Source of the DNA: Paenibacillus taihuensis
Lineage (GTDB): Bacteria > Bacillota > Bacilli > Paenibacillales > Paenibacillaceae
Length of the DNA stretch: 64,000 nucleotides
Assembly (NCBI RefSeq): GCF_003386535.1
Contig: NZ_QTTN01000005.1
Span: 1 to 64,000 of the forward strand
Direction of reading: 5' to 3'
Positions 35,132 to 44,330 of this stretch are shown here, in pieces. A program made the position numbers and the translations under genes. The notes under the pieces were generated by a model. The model was not told the origin of the DNA and made no database searches. It was given only the letters and a program-made list of their open reading frames with translations. Each line of letters starts with the position of its first letter. Within the stretch, counting starts at the first letter, position 1.

Positions 35132-36427
35132 ATGCCTGAGAAGTTCGATTGTATCGTCGTCGGCGCGGGGCCGGCGGGCATTGCTTGCGCCTACGAGCTG
35201 GCGAAGGCCGGCGTCAAAGTATTGCTGCTCGAGCGGGGCGAGTACCCCGGCTCGAAGAACGTGATGGGCGGCGTGCTGTACCGGCAGATGATGGAGGACG
35301 TGATTCCGGAGTTTTACAAGGATGCGCCCGTGGAGCGCCCGATTGTCGAGCAGCGCTTCATGATGATGGATAAAGAATCGGCCATTACCTTCGGCTACAA
35401 AGGGCTGGAGTGGGCGCGCGAGCCATACAACAACTTCACCGTGCTGCGGGCCAAGTTCGACCAATGGTTCGCAGGCAAGGCCGTCGAGCAGGGTGCGCTG
35501 CTGATCAACGAGACCGTCGTTCTCTCCTGCATCGTCGAGAACGGTAAGGTGGTCGGCGTGCAGACCGACCGCCCGGACGGCCAGCTGTATGCAGACGTCG
35601 TCGTGCTTGCCGACGGGGTGAACTCGCTGCTGGCGAAGTCGCTCGGCTTCCACAAGGAGTTCAAGCCCGATGAAGTCGCGCTCGCGACGATGGAAATCTT
35701 GAAGCTCGATAAGAAGGTGATCGAGGATCGGTTCAATCTCGAAGAAGGGCAAGGCTGTACGATCGAGCTGTTCGGCGACGCGACCAAGGGCATTCTCGGC
35801 ACAGGGTTCCTCTACACGAACAAGGATACGCTGAGCCTCGGCGTCGGCACGCTGCTCTCCGGCATGATCAAGCATAAGCTGAAGCCGCATCATCTGCTTG
35901 ATTATGTGAAGAATCACCCGATGGTACGCCCGTACGTGCAAGGTGCGGAGCCGCAGGAGTATCTCGCCCATCTCATTCCGGAGGGCGGCTACCATTCCAT
36001 GCCGAAGGTCGTCGGCGAAGGCGTGCTCGTTGTCGGCGATGCCGCGCAGCTCGTCAACGCGATTCACCGCGAAGGCTCGAACATGGCGATGACGTCGGGC
36101 CGTCTGGCGGCTGCCGCCATTGTGGAGGCGAAAGCGGCGGGCGATTTCTCGGAGGCGTTTCTGGACCGTTACCGGAAGGAGCTGATGGCGGGCTTCGTCG
36201 GCCAGGATTTGAAGAAATACAAAGACTCGACGCACCATTTTGACAAATTCCCGCAGTACTTCGAGCAGTACATCCCAATGATGAACCGCGCGATGAGCCA
36301 AATGTTCACCGTCGACGGCACCTCGAAGCGGGAGAAGCAGAAAAAAATATGGCGGGATCTCGGCTCAGCCAAGGAGAAGGTGAAAATCGCGCGGGATATG
36401 TACCGGGCGTGGAAGGTGATGAAGTGA
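35132..36427 (+). CDS. fixC: FixC-type electron transfer flavoprotein:quinone oxidoreductase
   Basis: 431 residues. The FAD motif VVGAGPAGIACAYELAKAGVKVLLLERG at the N-terminus and VGDAAQLVNAIHREGSNMAMTSGRLAA near residue 300 define FixC. It is peripheral to the membrane and passes the high-potential electrons to menaquinone. Its TGA overlaps the fixX ATG as TGATG, so the two are translationally coupled. The futalosine menaquinone genes in the same window fit a menaquinone acceptor. Confidence 0.93.
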   Translation: MPEKFDCIVVGAGPAGIACAYELAKAGVKVLLLERGEYPGSKNVMGGVLYRQMMEDVIPEFYKDAPVERPIVEQRFMMMDKESAITFGYKGLEWAREPYNNFTVLRAKFDQWFAGKAVEQGALLINETVVLSCIVENGKVVGVQTDRPDGQLYADVVVLADGVNSLLAKSLGFHKEFKPDEVALATMEILKLDKKVIEDRFNLEEGQGCTIELFGDATKGILGTGFLYTNKDTLSLGVGTLLSGMIKHKLKPHHLLDYVKNHPMVRPYVQGAEPQEYLAHLIPEGGYHSMPKVVGEGVLVVGDAAQLVNAIHREGSNMAMTSGRLAAAAIVEAKAAGDFSEAFLDRYRKELMAGFVGQDLKKYKDSTHHFDKFPQYFEQYIPMMNRAMSQMFTVDGTSKREKQKKIWRDLGSAKEKVKIARDMYRAWKVMK

Positions 36428-36723
36428 TGAGCGATGAGGCGAAAGCGCAATCCATTGAAGAGAAGCAATATTTGCTCAGATTCAACGCGGATACGAAATC
36501 GCATCTGACCGTACTTGATGCCGAGGTGTGCATGACCAGCTGTCCGGACAAAATCTGCACGATCTTCTGTCCGGCAGAAGTGTACAAGTGGGAGGAAATC
36601 CGCATGCATGTCGGCTACGAAGGCTGTCATGAATGCGGAAGCTGCCGCATCGGCTGTCCGCACCAGAATATTAAATGGGAATACCCGAAAGGTGGTCACG
36701 GAATCGTTTTCAGACTGGGGTGA
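36427..36723 (+). CDS. fixX: FixX ferredoxin-like protein
   Basis: 98 residues from ATG 36427, which overlaps the fixC stop. Cysteine motif CHECGSCRIGCPH near the C-terminus, with the preceding CMTSCPDKICTIFCP, gives the 4Fe-4S site(s) typical of FixX. It links FixC to the quinone pool. The in-frame start at 36349 lies inside fixC and is rejected. Confidence 0.92.
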   Translation: MSDEAKAQSIEEKQYLLRFNADTKSHLTVLDAEVCMTSCPDKICTIFCPAEVYKWEEIRMHVGYEGCHECGSCRIGCPHQNIKWEYPKGGHGIVFRLG

Positions 36724-36729
36724 TAACGA

Positions 36730-36876
36730 TTGTTCGAGGTCGGCGACTATGTGGTGTTCTTGCTGGACGGTGCTAAAGGGACGATTGTAGAAGTAGGATT
36801 GGATGGCTTTTGCCACATTGCATGGGAGGATCGCTTCGTCAGCTGGGAACGGGAGGAGTTGTTAGAGAAAATTTAA
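36730..36876 (+). CDS. 48-residue protein at the end of the fixABCX operon
   Basis: TTG 36730 to TAA 36876, preceded by GGGGTGAT that overlaps the fixX stop. The sequence begins MFEVGDYVVFLLDGAKGTIV and ends RFVSWEREELLEKI, compact and beta rich, like a small SH3/KOW-type barrel. One cysteine. The terminator at 36884 follows directly, so the gene is the last one of the operon. No function known; I infer an accessory or assembly factor. Confidence 0.66.
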   Translation: MFEVGDYVVFLLDGAKGTIVEVGLDGFCHIAWEDRFVSWEREELLEKI

Positions 36877-36883
36877 TAATTTG

Positions 36884-36923
36884 GAAGCCATTGGTACTGC
36901 CTCGTGCAGACAATGGCTTTTTT
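36884..36923 (+). terminator. Terminator of the fix operon
   Basis: GAAGCCATTG and CAATGGCTTTTTT form the stem and T-run eight bases after the small gene's stop codon. Confidence 0.82.
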
Positions 36924-37015
36924 ACTTTAATTTACATAAATTTGTCGAAAGTAAGCAGGAATATGGGCGGTTTTTGTCGAAATTGTCGCTATCGGCTCGG
37001 AAGGGGGCAGGTAGT

Positions 37016-38713
37016 ATGATCCGTACTCAAGGTTTATCAACTCGCTTCATGGTCAGCGGAATCGTCGTATTATCTGTTCTTATCACCGTTGTGATCAGTT
37101 TAATCACAAGCTATCGCAGCGAGAAGAACTCACTTATTTCAATGAGCTTTCAGATGAATTCCATGTACGCGAGCAAAATCGCAGGAACCGTCAACGAGCT
37201 GTTCATCTCGGAGAAGTCCAGCATGAAGGCGAATGCGGAGCAGGTCGCGAAGCATTGGGCACAGCCGGAGATGGACGAACTGACGGCATATATCAAGCGT
37301 TCGAATTCGATGTTCAATACGATCATCGTTATCGATAAGGACGGGATCATGCGCAGCATTTCGCCGGAGATGTCGCCGCCGCTGATGGGCAAGAAGATCA
37401 CGTCGCAAGGTACGCTGCAAGCGCTGAAGGAACGGAAGCCGCTCATATCCGAGCCTTATATCAGTGCGGCGAATGCGCTCGTTGTGCTGGTCAGCCACCC
37501 GGTATATGACGCGAAAGGCGAATATCTGGGCTTTATCGGCGGCACGATTCGGCTGCATGAGTCGAATTTGCTGAATGCTATTCTTGGTCAGCAGGCTGGG
37601 GAGGGCGGAGGCGTGGGGGCAAGCGCCGGTGCGAGCGCAGGTACGAGTGCAAGTGCAATTGCAAGTGCGGGTGCGAGCGCAGGTACGAGTGCAAGTACAA
37701 GCTCAAATGCAAGTACAGGAAATGGCTCGTATTCTTACGTTGTCAGCTCCACCGGGGCGTTGTTGTATCATCCGGATAAGAGCCGGATCGGTCAGCACGT
37801 GCTGGAGAATCCGATCTTTTCGGATTTGGCGGCAGGCCGGAGCGGCACCAAGCGCATTACGAATACGTTAGGCGTCGACATGCTGGCCAGCTATTCCTAT
37901 ATCGAAGAAACGGGCTGGGGCATCGTTTCCCAGACGCCGACCTCCATCGTGCTTGAGGACGCGAAGCGCCCGATGGTGCATATCGCGACTTATGTCGTCT
38001 CGATCATGCTCGTCATCTTGATCGCCATCTATTGGCTGATCGGGCGGATGTCGCAGCCGCTCACGAAGCTCGCGCAGTATGCTGTGATGCTCTCCACGAC
38101 AAAATCGCTGCAAGCGGACGTTCCGCGTATACATACGTGGAACCGTGAAGCGAATGCGCTGCATCGCGCCTTCGTCATGGCGTTCAGCCGGATTCGGACG
38201 CAGCTCGATCATCTGTCGCTGGAGGCGCAGACCGATGCGCTTACCGGACTGAACAACCGCCGGACGATGGACAAATATATCGGCACATGGCTGCAGCGGG
38301 AAATTCCGTTCACGATCATGCTGCTGGATCTCGACCATTTCAAGCAGGTCAATGACAACTACGGGCACGAGAAGGGCGACGAAGTGCTGAAGTTTCTCGC
38401 TTCGAGCATGCGTGCGCTGTTCGAGGAGAATCATATTTGCTGCCGCTACGGCGGTGAAGAGTTCGTTGTGCTGCTGCCGGAGGCGGACGAGGGTGAGGCG
38501 TTACGCTACGCGAGTCAGCTGCGCCGCTTCATGGCGGAGACGAACAGTCCGGTGGGCAGGCCGGTAACGCTGTCGATCGGCATTGCGCGGTACCCCGACA
38601 TCGCGCAGGATGCCGAAATGCTGTTCCGCAGCGCGGATGAGGCGCTGTATCGCGCGAAGCATCTAGGACGCAACCGGATTGAATCGGCTAGCAATGCGGT
38701 GGTTGTATCTTAG
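37016..38713 (+). CDS. Membrane diguanylate cyclase with dCache sensor
   Basis: 565 residues. TM helix at about 12-32, an extracellular dCache-like domain to about 320, a second TM near 326-345, HAMP-like linker, then GGDEF with the active motif GGEEF at 479-483 (RYGGEEF) and LDLDHFKQVNDNYGHEKGD upstream. It makes c-di-GMP. ATG 37016 follows AAGGGGGCAGG. Residues about 194-238 are a Gly/Ala/Ser/Thr low-complexity insert from a DNA repeat inside the sensor domain. Confidence 0.88.
   Translation: MIRTQGLSTRFMVSGIVVLSVLITVVISLITSYRSEKNSLISMSFQMNSMYASKIAGTVNELFISEKSSMKANAEQVAKHWAQPEMDELTAYIKRSNSMFNTIIVIDKDGIMRSISPEMSPPLMGKKITSQGTLQALKERKPLISEPYISAANALVVLVSHPVYDAKGEYLGFIGGTIRLHESNLLNAILGQQAGEGGGVGASAGASAGTSASAIASAGASAGTSASTSSNASTGNGSYSYVVSSTGALLYHPDKSRIGQHVLENPIFSDLAAGRSGTKRITNTLGVDMLASYSYIEETGWGIVSQTPTSIVLEDAKRPMVHIATYVVSIMLVILIAIYWLIGRMSQPLTKLAQYAVMLSTTKSLQADVPRIHTWNREANALHRAFVMAFSRIRTQLDHLSLEAQTDALTGLNNRRTMDKYIGTWLQREIPFTIMLLDLDHFKQVNDNYGHEKGDEVLKFLASSMRALFEENHICCRYGGEEFVVLLPEADEGEALRYASQLRRFMAETNSPVGRPVTLSIGIARYPDIAQDAEMLFRSADEALYRAKHLGRNRIESASNAVVVS
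37600..37730 (+). repeat. Imperfect short tandem repeat inside the dCache coding region
   Basis: Repeats of six-base type (GGTGCGAGCGCA, GGTACGAGTGCA and similar) including a near-exact duplication of about 24 bases at roughly 37630 and 37669. In frame it encodes Ala/Ser/Gly/Thr alternation. Confidence 0.8.
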
Positions 38714-38763
38714 CGAGGCTTGAAGCGTGGCGTAGAGCTTGCGGCATGCTCCCGGGGGCGTAT

Positions 38764-38951
38764 CTATATTGGATTTATCCACTGAAGAGAGGCTTAATCA
38801 GCGAAAAATGCAGCCTATAATGGAAAAATCCACTCATTTCTGCTGGTAAGCGGCACTTTAAGCCTATTCAGTCAAAAATGAATGGAAATATCCAATATAG
38901 CTGCCTCAGACCGCTGTTTTTAGTCGAAATGAGTGGATAAATCCAACATAG
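38764..38951. repeat. Intergenic repeat array, family C, locus 2 (R-R-F-F)
   Basis: Units at 38764-38782 and 38815-38833 (inverted), 38883-38900 and 38934-38951 (forward), the same TGGATAAATCCAATATAG type as at 19778-19960. Spacing is again about 30-50 bases. Confidence 0.85.
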
Positions 38952-38960
38952 CGATTATAA

Positions 38961-38994
38961 AGAGGGCTGACCAATAGTTGATGGTCAGCCCTCT
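38961..38994. terminator. Perfect hairpin between arrays C and B
   Basis: Thirteen-base arms AGAGGGCTGACCA and its complement, with an eight-base loop. No long T-run follows, so it may be a terminator or an mRNA-stabilising hairpin for the dCache gene. Confidence 0.6.
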
Positions 38995-39042
38995 CTGTTG
39001 TACCGTACTCCCCGTACTCTTCCAGCCCCGCTCGACCCCTTG

Positions 39043-39227
39043 CTAAGGAATCGTACGGTGCTTATTCGGTGATTTATCGTCCATTCGACGCTCTAAGGAA
39101 CCACAGGAAGCTTATATGGTGTTACACGTCAGAAATTTCTCTCTGAACTGGCAAATAGCGTGTGTGGAGTTCCTTAGCTATCCCTGGCCGCCAATTTCGC
39201 CCGGATAGTGTCGCTGGAGTTCCTTAG
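39043..39227. repeat. Intergenic repeat array, family B, locus 2 (F-F-R-R)
   Basis: Units at 39043-39067 and 39093-39118 (forward), 39152-39177 and 39203-39227 (inverted), matching locus 1 at 16049-16232. The last unit supplies the TAA stop codon of the minus-strand GGDEF-EAL gene. Confidence 0.85.
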
Positions 39228-41593
39228 AGTTGGGCGGCACTGTGATGGCTGCCTAGAATATGCTTCGCGACCTCGGCGGGTCTCGGCGGATAGTAGAGAT
39301 AGCCCTGAATCTCATGGCAGTCGTTCTTCTGCAAGAACGAGAATTGCTCGTTCGTCTCGACGCCCTCAGCAATGATGGTCAGCTCCATATGCTTGGCCAT
39401 CAGCAGCATCGCCAGGATAATCGCCTCATCCTTCGGCTCATTGCCGATACCGTTCACGAAGGAGCGGTCAATCTTGATCTTGTCGACAGGGAGCCGCTTC
39501 AAGTAGCTTAGCGACGAATAGTGCGTGCCGAAGTCGTCGATCGATACCCGGACGTTGTCTCCCCGCAGCTCCTGCAGCACGGCGGCGTTGTTGTCGTGCA
39601 TCGCCATGTTCTCGGTGATCTCGAGCTCCAGGTAAGCGGGATCGAGCCCGGTCTCGGCGAGGATCGCTTTCACTTGCAACGCCAGGTCGTAGCGCGGCGA
39701 GAACTGCCGCGCCGACAGATTGACGGCGATGGTGACCGGCGGCAAGCCGGCGTCCTGCCACGCCTTGTTCTGCGCGCAGGCGGTGCGCAGCACCCATTCG
39801 CCGATCGGGACCATGAGCCCCGACTCCTCGGCGATCGGAATGAAGATGGCCGGGGAGATCGGGCCGATCTTCGGGTGATTCCACCGTAGCAGCGCTTCGA
39901 GGCCGGCGATGCGTCCGGTCGCGATCTCGATCTGCGGCTGGTAATAGATCTCGAACTCCTGATGGTCGAGCGCGCGCCGCAGACTGTTCTTGATGTACAT
40001 CTTTTGCTGCATGTCAGAGCCTAACGTTTCGTCGTAAATCCGGTATGTATTCTTGCCTTCTTCCTTCGCCTGATACATCGCCGCATCGGCGTACTTCATC
40101 AGCGTATCGGCATCCTGGCTATGATCCGGGAAGATCGTAATCCCGATGCTCGCAGTGACGAAGTGCTCCACCTGCTGCATCGTAAACGGTTCATAGAACA
40201 GGTTCATGAGCCGCTGCGCGAGCTGATGCACCTGTTCGATATCGCTTAGCGCGGGCAAAATAATCGTAAACTCATCGCCGCCGATCCGCGACAGTGCCTC
40301 GCCTAGAATAAGAGGTTGTTGCAGCCGCTGACCAACCTCCTTCAGCAGCATATCGCCGTAGGAATGACCTAGCGTGTCGTTGATCAGCTTGAACTGGTCG
40401 AGATCGATGAAGAATAGCGCGAACCGCTCCTTGCCGCTCGTGTGGGAGGCGACAAACTCATCGAGCCGGTCGTGAAAATACATCCGATTATGCAAGCCCG
40501 TCACCGAATCGTGGAAAGCAACTCTGCGCAGGTTCCGCTCGCTTCCCTCCAACAGGAGATATTGCTTGCGCAGCTCGTCCTCCGCAACGCTCAGCTTCTC
40601 GAAGGTGGCGGCTAGCTGCGTATTGGCAGTCGTCAAGTTATTCGTCCGCTCGATCACCATCGCTTGGAGCTTATGTTTCTGTGTGAGCTGCAGGTAGATA
40701 ATATAGATGAGCAGGGCGCAGCCCAGTGAGCACAGCAGTCGCAAAATACGGATTCTCGTATCGATTAGCGCGAGCTTCGCCGCGTTTGGCACGGCTGCCA
40801 GCTGCCAGGCACCTTCGCCCAAGCTGACTTCCGTCAGCTGGGGAGAATGATTGAACAGCGCGCCGTCTCCGAATATCGTTTGTCCGGCAGCTTTTACCGC
40901 AATCTTGATTCCTTTGTTCTCTTTCGTAAGGCCAGACTCGGCTAGAATCGGCGGCACATCCAGCACGACCGAGACGAATCCCCAGAACCTGCCGTTTAGA
41001 AAAACAGACTGTCGCGTCAGAATGCCAAGGCCGCCCTGAGTCAGCTCGAATGGACCGAAGACCGTCATCTGGTCGATGCGTTTCGTCCGCTCGGCATTTT
41101 CGCGAATGGCCGGGCTTTCATGCGTAAACAGGTTCATGCCAATAATGCTTTCGTTGTTCTGGAGCGGGTAGACGTATTCGGCGATACCGTCCGGGTAGAC
41201 GGATAAATTGCGGATGCCTTGAATCGGTTGGATAAAATTAGCGGCGAACTCATCGAACTGCTTATGACTGAGCGTATCGTTGTTCATGAGCGATGTATCG
41301 ACGAATGCCTTCAGCCCGTCAGAGAGCAGCATTCTGCGCTCGAGTGAAAGCGCGAGTGAGGAAGCGTTGGCAGCAAGCTCGATGGACGCATCGTGATTGA
41401 GATCCTTGTGCATCCAATGGCTGTAAAAGTCTGTGATCCAGTAGAAAGTGCCGCCAAGCAGGATGGAGATGATTACGATTAGAAGCCATATTCTGCGCGG
41501 AGTTTTATAACGCAGTGGGGCAGATTGAGGTAACGTATCCATTATGTAACCGCCCCTTCGAAATTCATCAGTACCATACCAACCATTCGGCAT
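39224..41593 (-). CDS. GGDEF-EAL c-di-GMP protein with CHASE-like sensor
   Basis: 789 residues. TM near 35-55, a CHASE-like extracellular domain to about 300, TM near 300-325, coiled-coil linker, GGDEF with an intact GGDEF motif (about 438-442), then EAL with an intact EAL motif (about 566-568), ENMAM and DDFGTHYSSL (the usual Gly-Tyr is His-Tyr). Both catalytic centres look competent, so it may be bifunctional. ATG 41593 follows GGAAGGAG by 11 bases; ATG 41542, 17 codons later, also has a good site. It sits opposite the dCache cyclase, suggesting paired control of c-di-GMP. Confidence 0.88.
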   Translation of the reverse strand: MPNGWYGTDEFRRGGYIMDTLPQSAPLRYKTPRRIWLLIVIISILLGGTFYWITDFYSHWMHKDLNHDASIELAANASSLALSLERRMLLSDGLKAFVDTSLMNNDTLSHKQFDEFAANFIQPIQGIRNLSVYPDGIAEYVYPLQNNESIIGMNLFTHESPAIRENAERTKRIDQMTVFGPFELTQGGLGILTRQSVFLNGRFWGFVSVVLDVPPILAESGLTKENKGIKIAVKAAGQTIFGDGALFNHSPQLTEVSLGEGAWQLAAVPNAAKLALIDTRIRILRLLCSLGCALLIYIIYLQLTQKHKLQAMVIERTNNLTTANTQLAATFEKLSVAEDELRKQYLLLEGSERNLRRVAFHDSVTGLHNRMYFHDRLDEFVASHTSGKERFALFFIDLDQFKLINDTLGHSYGDMLLKEVGQRLQQPLILGEALSRIGGDEFTIILPALSDIEQVHQLAQRLMNLFYEPFTMQQVEHFVTASIGITIFPDHSQDADTLMKYADAAMYQAKEEGKNTYRIYDETLGSDMQQKMYIKNSLRRALDHQEFEIYYQPQIEIATGRIAGLEALLRWNHPKIGPISPAIFIPIAEESGLMVPIGEWVLRTACAQNKAWQDAGLPPVTIAVNLSARQFSPRYDLALQVKAILAETGLDPAYLELEITENMAMHDNNAAVLQELRGDNVRVSIDDFGTHYSSLSYLKRLPVDKIKIDRSFVNGIGNEPKDEAIILAMLLMAKHMELTIIAEGVETNEQFSFLQKNDCHEIQGYLYYPPRPAEVAKHILGSHHSAAQL

Positions 41594-41732
41594 TAATCGA
41601 CAATCTCCTTCCTAATTCGGTATAATTGACTGTCGCAAATTTGATAAATTATTGCAAAAGCACCAACATAGAGCTGGTCCAATTCGATTATGACAGATAT
41701 GAATAGCCTAAAACCGAGAGGAAGAGATCGTT

Positions 41733-42758
41733 ATGAATAGATGGCACCTACTGCCTAAGGTTGATCTGCACGTTCATCTGGATGGCAGTCTTCGTCCGGA
41801 CACTGCGATGGCAATTGCTGCGGCAGAAGGTATTGAGCTGCCTGCCAGCGATGAAGCAGGGCTTATTCCGTACATGCAGGTGGACGATGAATGTCGCAGT
41901 CTGCCGGAGTATCTGAGCAAGTTTGATTTTACGACACAGTTCATGCAGTCGGGCGCGGCGTTGGAGCGGATTGCGTACGAGACGCTAGCGCAGGCGGCAT
42001 CCCATAACTGTCGGTATATTGAGGTGCGTTTCGCGCCGCAGCTGCATCGCCGCCGGGGACTTGCGATGGATGAAGCGATTCATCATGTCATCGCTGGGAT
42101 GAAGTGTGCGGAGCAGCAGTTCGACATTGTTGGACGGGCTATTGCGATCTGCATGCGTCATCATGAGCGGAAGGACAACCTTGAAGTCATCGAGGCCGCT
42201 GCAAAATTCGAAGGGAAGGGGCTCGTTGCCGTTGATTTGGCCGGCGATGAGGCTTCATTCCCGCCTGAGCTGTTCCGCGAAGTGTTCGCGCTGGCGCACA
42301 AGCGGTCATTGCCGGTGACGATTCATGCCGGGGAAGCGGCAGGCGCTCAGAATGTCTACGAAGCGGTGAAGAATCTGGGTGCTTCGCGTATTGGGCATGG
42401 GGTGCGGCTGCGGGAAAATCCAGCGATTCTCCAAATGATTCTGGAGCAGCGGATTCCGCTTGAAATGTGCCCGGTGAGCAACATTCAGACGAAGGCTGTA
42501 GCCGACTGGGGCGTCTATCCGATCCGCGAGTACTTCGAGAAGGGGCTGCTCGTGACGCTGAATACGGACAACCCAAGCGTCTCAGGCACTGACATTACAA
42601 GGGAGTACCGGATTGTGTCGGAACGGTTTGACTTCACGGACGCTGAGCTCGCTGCGATTATTCGCAATGGAGTGAATGCAGCGTTTCTTGAGGACTCGGC
42701 GAAGCAGCTGCTGAAACAGCGGGTAGAGCAGGATTTGGCCGCACTCGGCATAAAATAA
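41733..42758 (+). CDS. add: Adenosine deaminase
   Basis: 341 residues, metal-dependent hydrolase that converts adenosine to inosine. Zinc ligands H13 and H15 (LHVHLDGS), H198 with catalytic E201 in HAGEA, GHG in ASRIGHGVRL, and NTDNP with the metal-binding Asp are all present. ATG 41733 follows GAGAGGAAGAG. Monocistronic, about 190 bases from the divergent GGDEF-EAL gene. Confidence 0.93.
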   Translation: MNRWHLLPKVDLHVHLDGSLRPDTAMAIAAAEGIELPASDEAGLIPYMQVDDECRSLPEYLSKFDFTTQFMQSGAALERIAYETLAQAASHNCRYIEVRFAPQLHRRRGLAMDEAIHHVIAGMKCAEQQFDIVGRAIAICMRHHERKDNLEVIEAAAKFEGKGLVAVDLAGDEASFPPELFREVFALAHKRSLPVTIHAGEAAGAQNVYEAVKNLGASRIGHGVRLRENPAILQMILEQRIPLEMCPVSNIQTKAVADWGVYPIREYFEKGLLVTLNTDNPSVSGTDITREYRIVSERFDFTDAELAAIIRNGVNAAFLEDSAKQLLKQRVEQDLAALGIK

Positions 42759-42906
42759 ATGCGATCATCCGTTCGCCATATGGAAGGGTTTTACTGCATC
42801 ATATCGAACTAGTAGGAGGATGGCTGGAGCTTGATGAGGTCGTTGGAACTTTTGAAACCTTTGAAGCTTTAGACGCCATACCACAGATCGAGGAGGCAGT
42901 CACGTC

Positions 42907-44022
42907 ATGGGAAAACGGGTAGTACTGTTAATCGGCACGAATAAAGGGCTCTTCCAATATTCCGCAGACTTGGAGCGTAAGAATTGGGAGCTGAAAGGAC
43001 CTTTCTTGTCAGGCTGGGAAGTGTACAGCGTGCTTGGCGATAGCCGAGGAGAAGGCGAGAGCGTCAATCGGATCTTTGCGGGGACGTCGCATGCGGCGTA
43101 CGGTGCATCGATTCGGGTATCCGACGATTTCGGCGAGACCTGGCGGCAAATTGAGGACAGCCCTTCGTATTCGCCGGAGAGCGGATTCTCTTTGAATCGG
43201 ATCTGGCAGCTGATTCCCGGCGCGGCTGATGAGCCGAACACCGTGTATGCAGGTGCGGAGGAAGCGGGGCTCTTCGTGAGCTATGACCGCGGCGAGCATT
43301 GGCGCGAGCTGCAAGGCTTGACGCAGCATCCGACCCGGCCGAACTGGTTCCCGGGTGCAGGAGGCATGTGCTTGCACACGATCATCATCCATCCGACGAA
43401 TAAGAAGCGGATGTGGGTAGCGATGTCGGCAGTCGGCGTATTCCGGACGGATGATGGCGGCGAGACCTGGCAGGCACGCAACGTAGGCTTGTCGCGTGTG
43501 CCGACTGGACAGCCGGAAGACGAAGTGGGCCGCTGCGTGCACAAAATGGTTCTTGATCCGGCAAATCCGGATGTTCTCTATATGCAGGAGCATGGCGGCG
43601 TATTCAAATCCATCGATGGCGGCGACAGCTGGTTCGCGATCGAGGAGGGGCTTACGCTGCAGGACGGCGACGCGCCGTTCGGCTTCCCGATCAGCGTTTC
43701 GCCAAGCGGCGACCTGTTCCTCCTGCCGCTTGAAAGCGATGAGCGGCGTATGATGAAAGGCGGCAAGCTGCTCGTATATAGCATGCGTCCTGGCAGCAAT
43801 AGCTGGGAGCCGATCGGCGATGTCATACCGGACGAGGTGCGGCATGTGAGCGTGCTGCGCGACGCAATGACTGTGGACGGGCTCGATCCGTACGGCCTTT
43901 ATTTCGGCACGACGTCCGGCGAGATCTTCTGCTCGCTTGATCGCGGCGTGACGTGGGATCGGCTGCCGGGGCAGTTCTCGCGTATACTCACCGTAAAAAC
44001 TTGGATCATTGAGGAGCAATGA
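42907..44022 (+). CDS. BNR/Asp-box beta-propeller protein (sialidase-like)
   Basis: 371 residues, no signal peptide. Repeated Asp-box motifs (SDDFGETW, SYDRGEHW, TDDGGETW, SIDGGDSW, SLDRGVTW) mark a sialidase- or YCF48-type propeller of about five to six blades. Catalytic arginines of true sialidases are not evident. Its stop codon overlaps the start of a MoaD-like gene as ATGA, and an E1-like gene follows. The linkage suggests it is a partner or substrate of a sulfur-carrier system and not a glycosidase. Confidence 0.82.
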   Translation: MGKRVVLLIGTNKGLFQYSADLERKNWELKGPFLSGWEVYSVLGDSRGEGESVNRIFAGTSHAAYGASIRVSDDFGETWRQIEDSPSYSPESGFSLNRIWQLIPGAADEPNTVYAGAEEAGLFVSYDRGEHWRELQGLTQHPTRPNWFPGAGGMCLHTIIIHPTNKKRMWVAMSAVGVFRTDDGGETWQARNVGLSRVPTGQPEDEVGRCVHKMVLDPANPDVLYMQEHGGVFKSIDGGDSWFAIEEGLTLQDGDAPFGFPISVSPSGDLFLLPLESDERRMMKGGKLLVYSMRPGSNSWEPIGDVIPDEVRHVSVLRDAMTVDGLDPYGLYFGTTSGEIFCSLDRGVTWDRLPGQFSRILTVKTWIIEEQ

Positions 44023-44306
44023 GCGTGGGCGTGCGAATTACAGTAACCGTACCTATGCTGCTGAGTGACTGTACGAAGGGCCGTTCCGCTTTTGAGCTGG
44101 AGGCCGACACGCTGCAAGGCGCGTTGCAGCTGCTCGTGGCGGAGTATCCGCTGCTCAAGGTGCATCTCTACAATGAGCACGGCGAGGTACGGAAGCATGT
44201 GCTGATTTATTACAATAATGATAACATCGCCTGGCTCGATAAGCTCGACATTCCGCTCGCGGCAGGGGACAAGCTGCGCGTGCTGCAGGCCGTGTCAGGC
44301 GGCTAA
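44019..44306 (+). CDS. MoaD/ThiS-like sulfur-carrier protein
   Basis: 95 residues with a beta-grasp pattern ending in VSGG. The C-terminal Gly-Gly is exactly positioned for adenylation and thiocarboxylation by an E1-like enzyme, and such an enzyme is encoded 24 bases downstream. ATG 44019 overlaps the propeller stop codon. It could serve molybdopterin, thiamine, cysteine or a dedicated pathway; nothing in the window identifies the final product. Confidence 0.86.
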   Translation: MSVGVRITVTVPMLLSDCTKGRSAFELEADTLQGALQLLVAEYPLLKVHLYNEHGEVRKHVLIYYNNDNIAWLDKLDIPLAAGDKLRVLQAVSGG

Positions 44307-44330
44307 AACAAGAGAAGGGAGCCATTCAAC

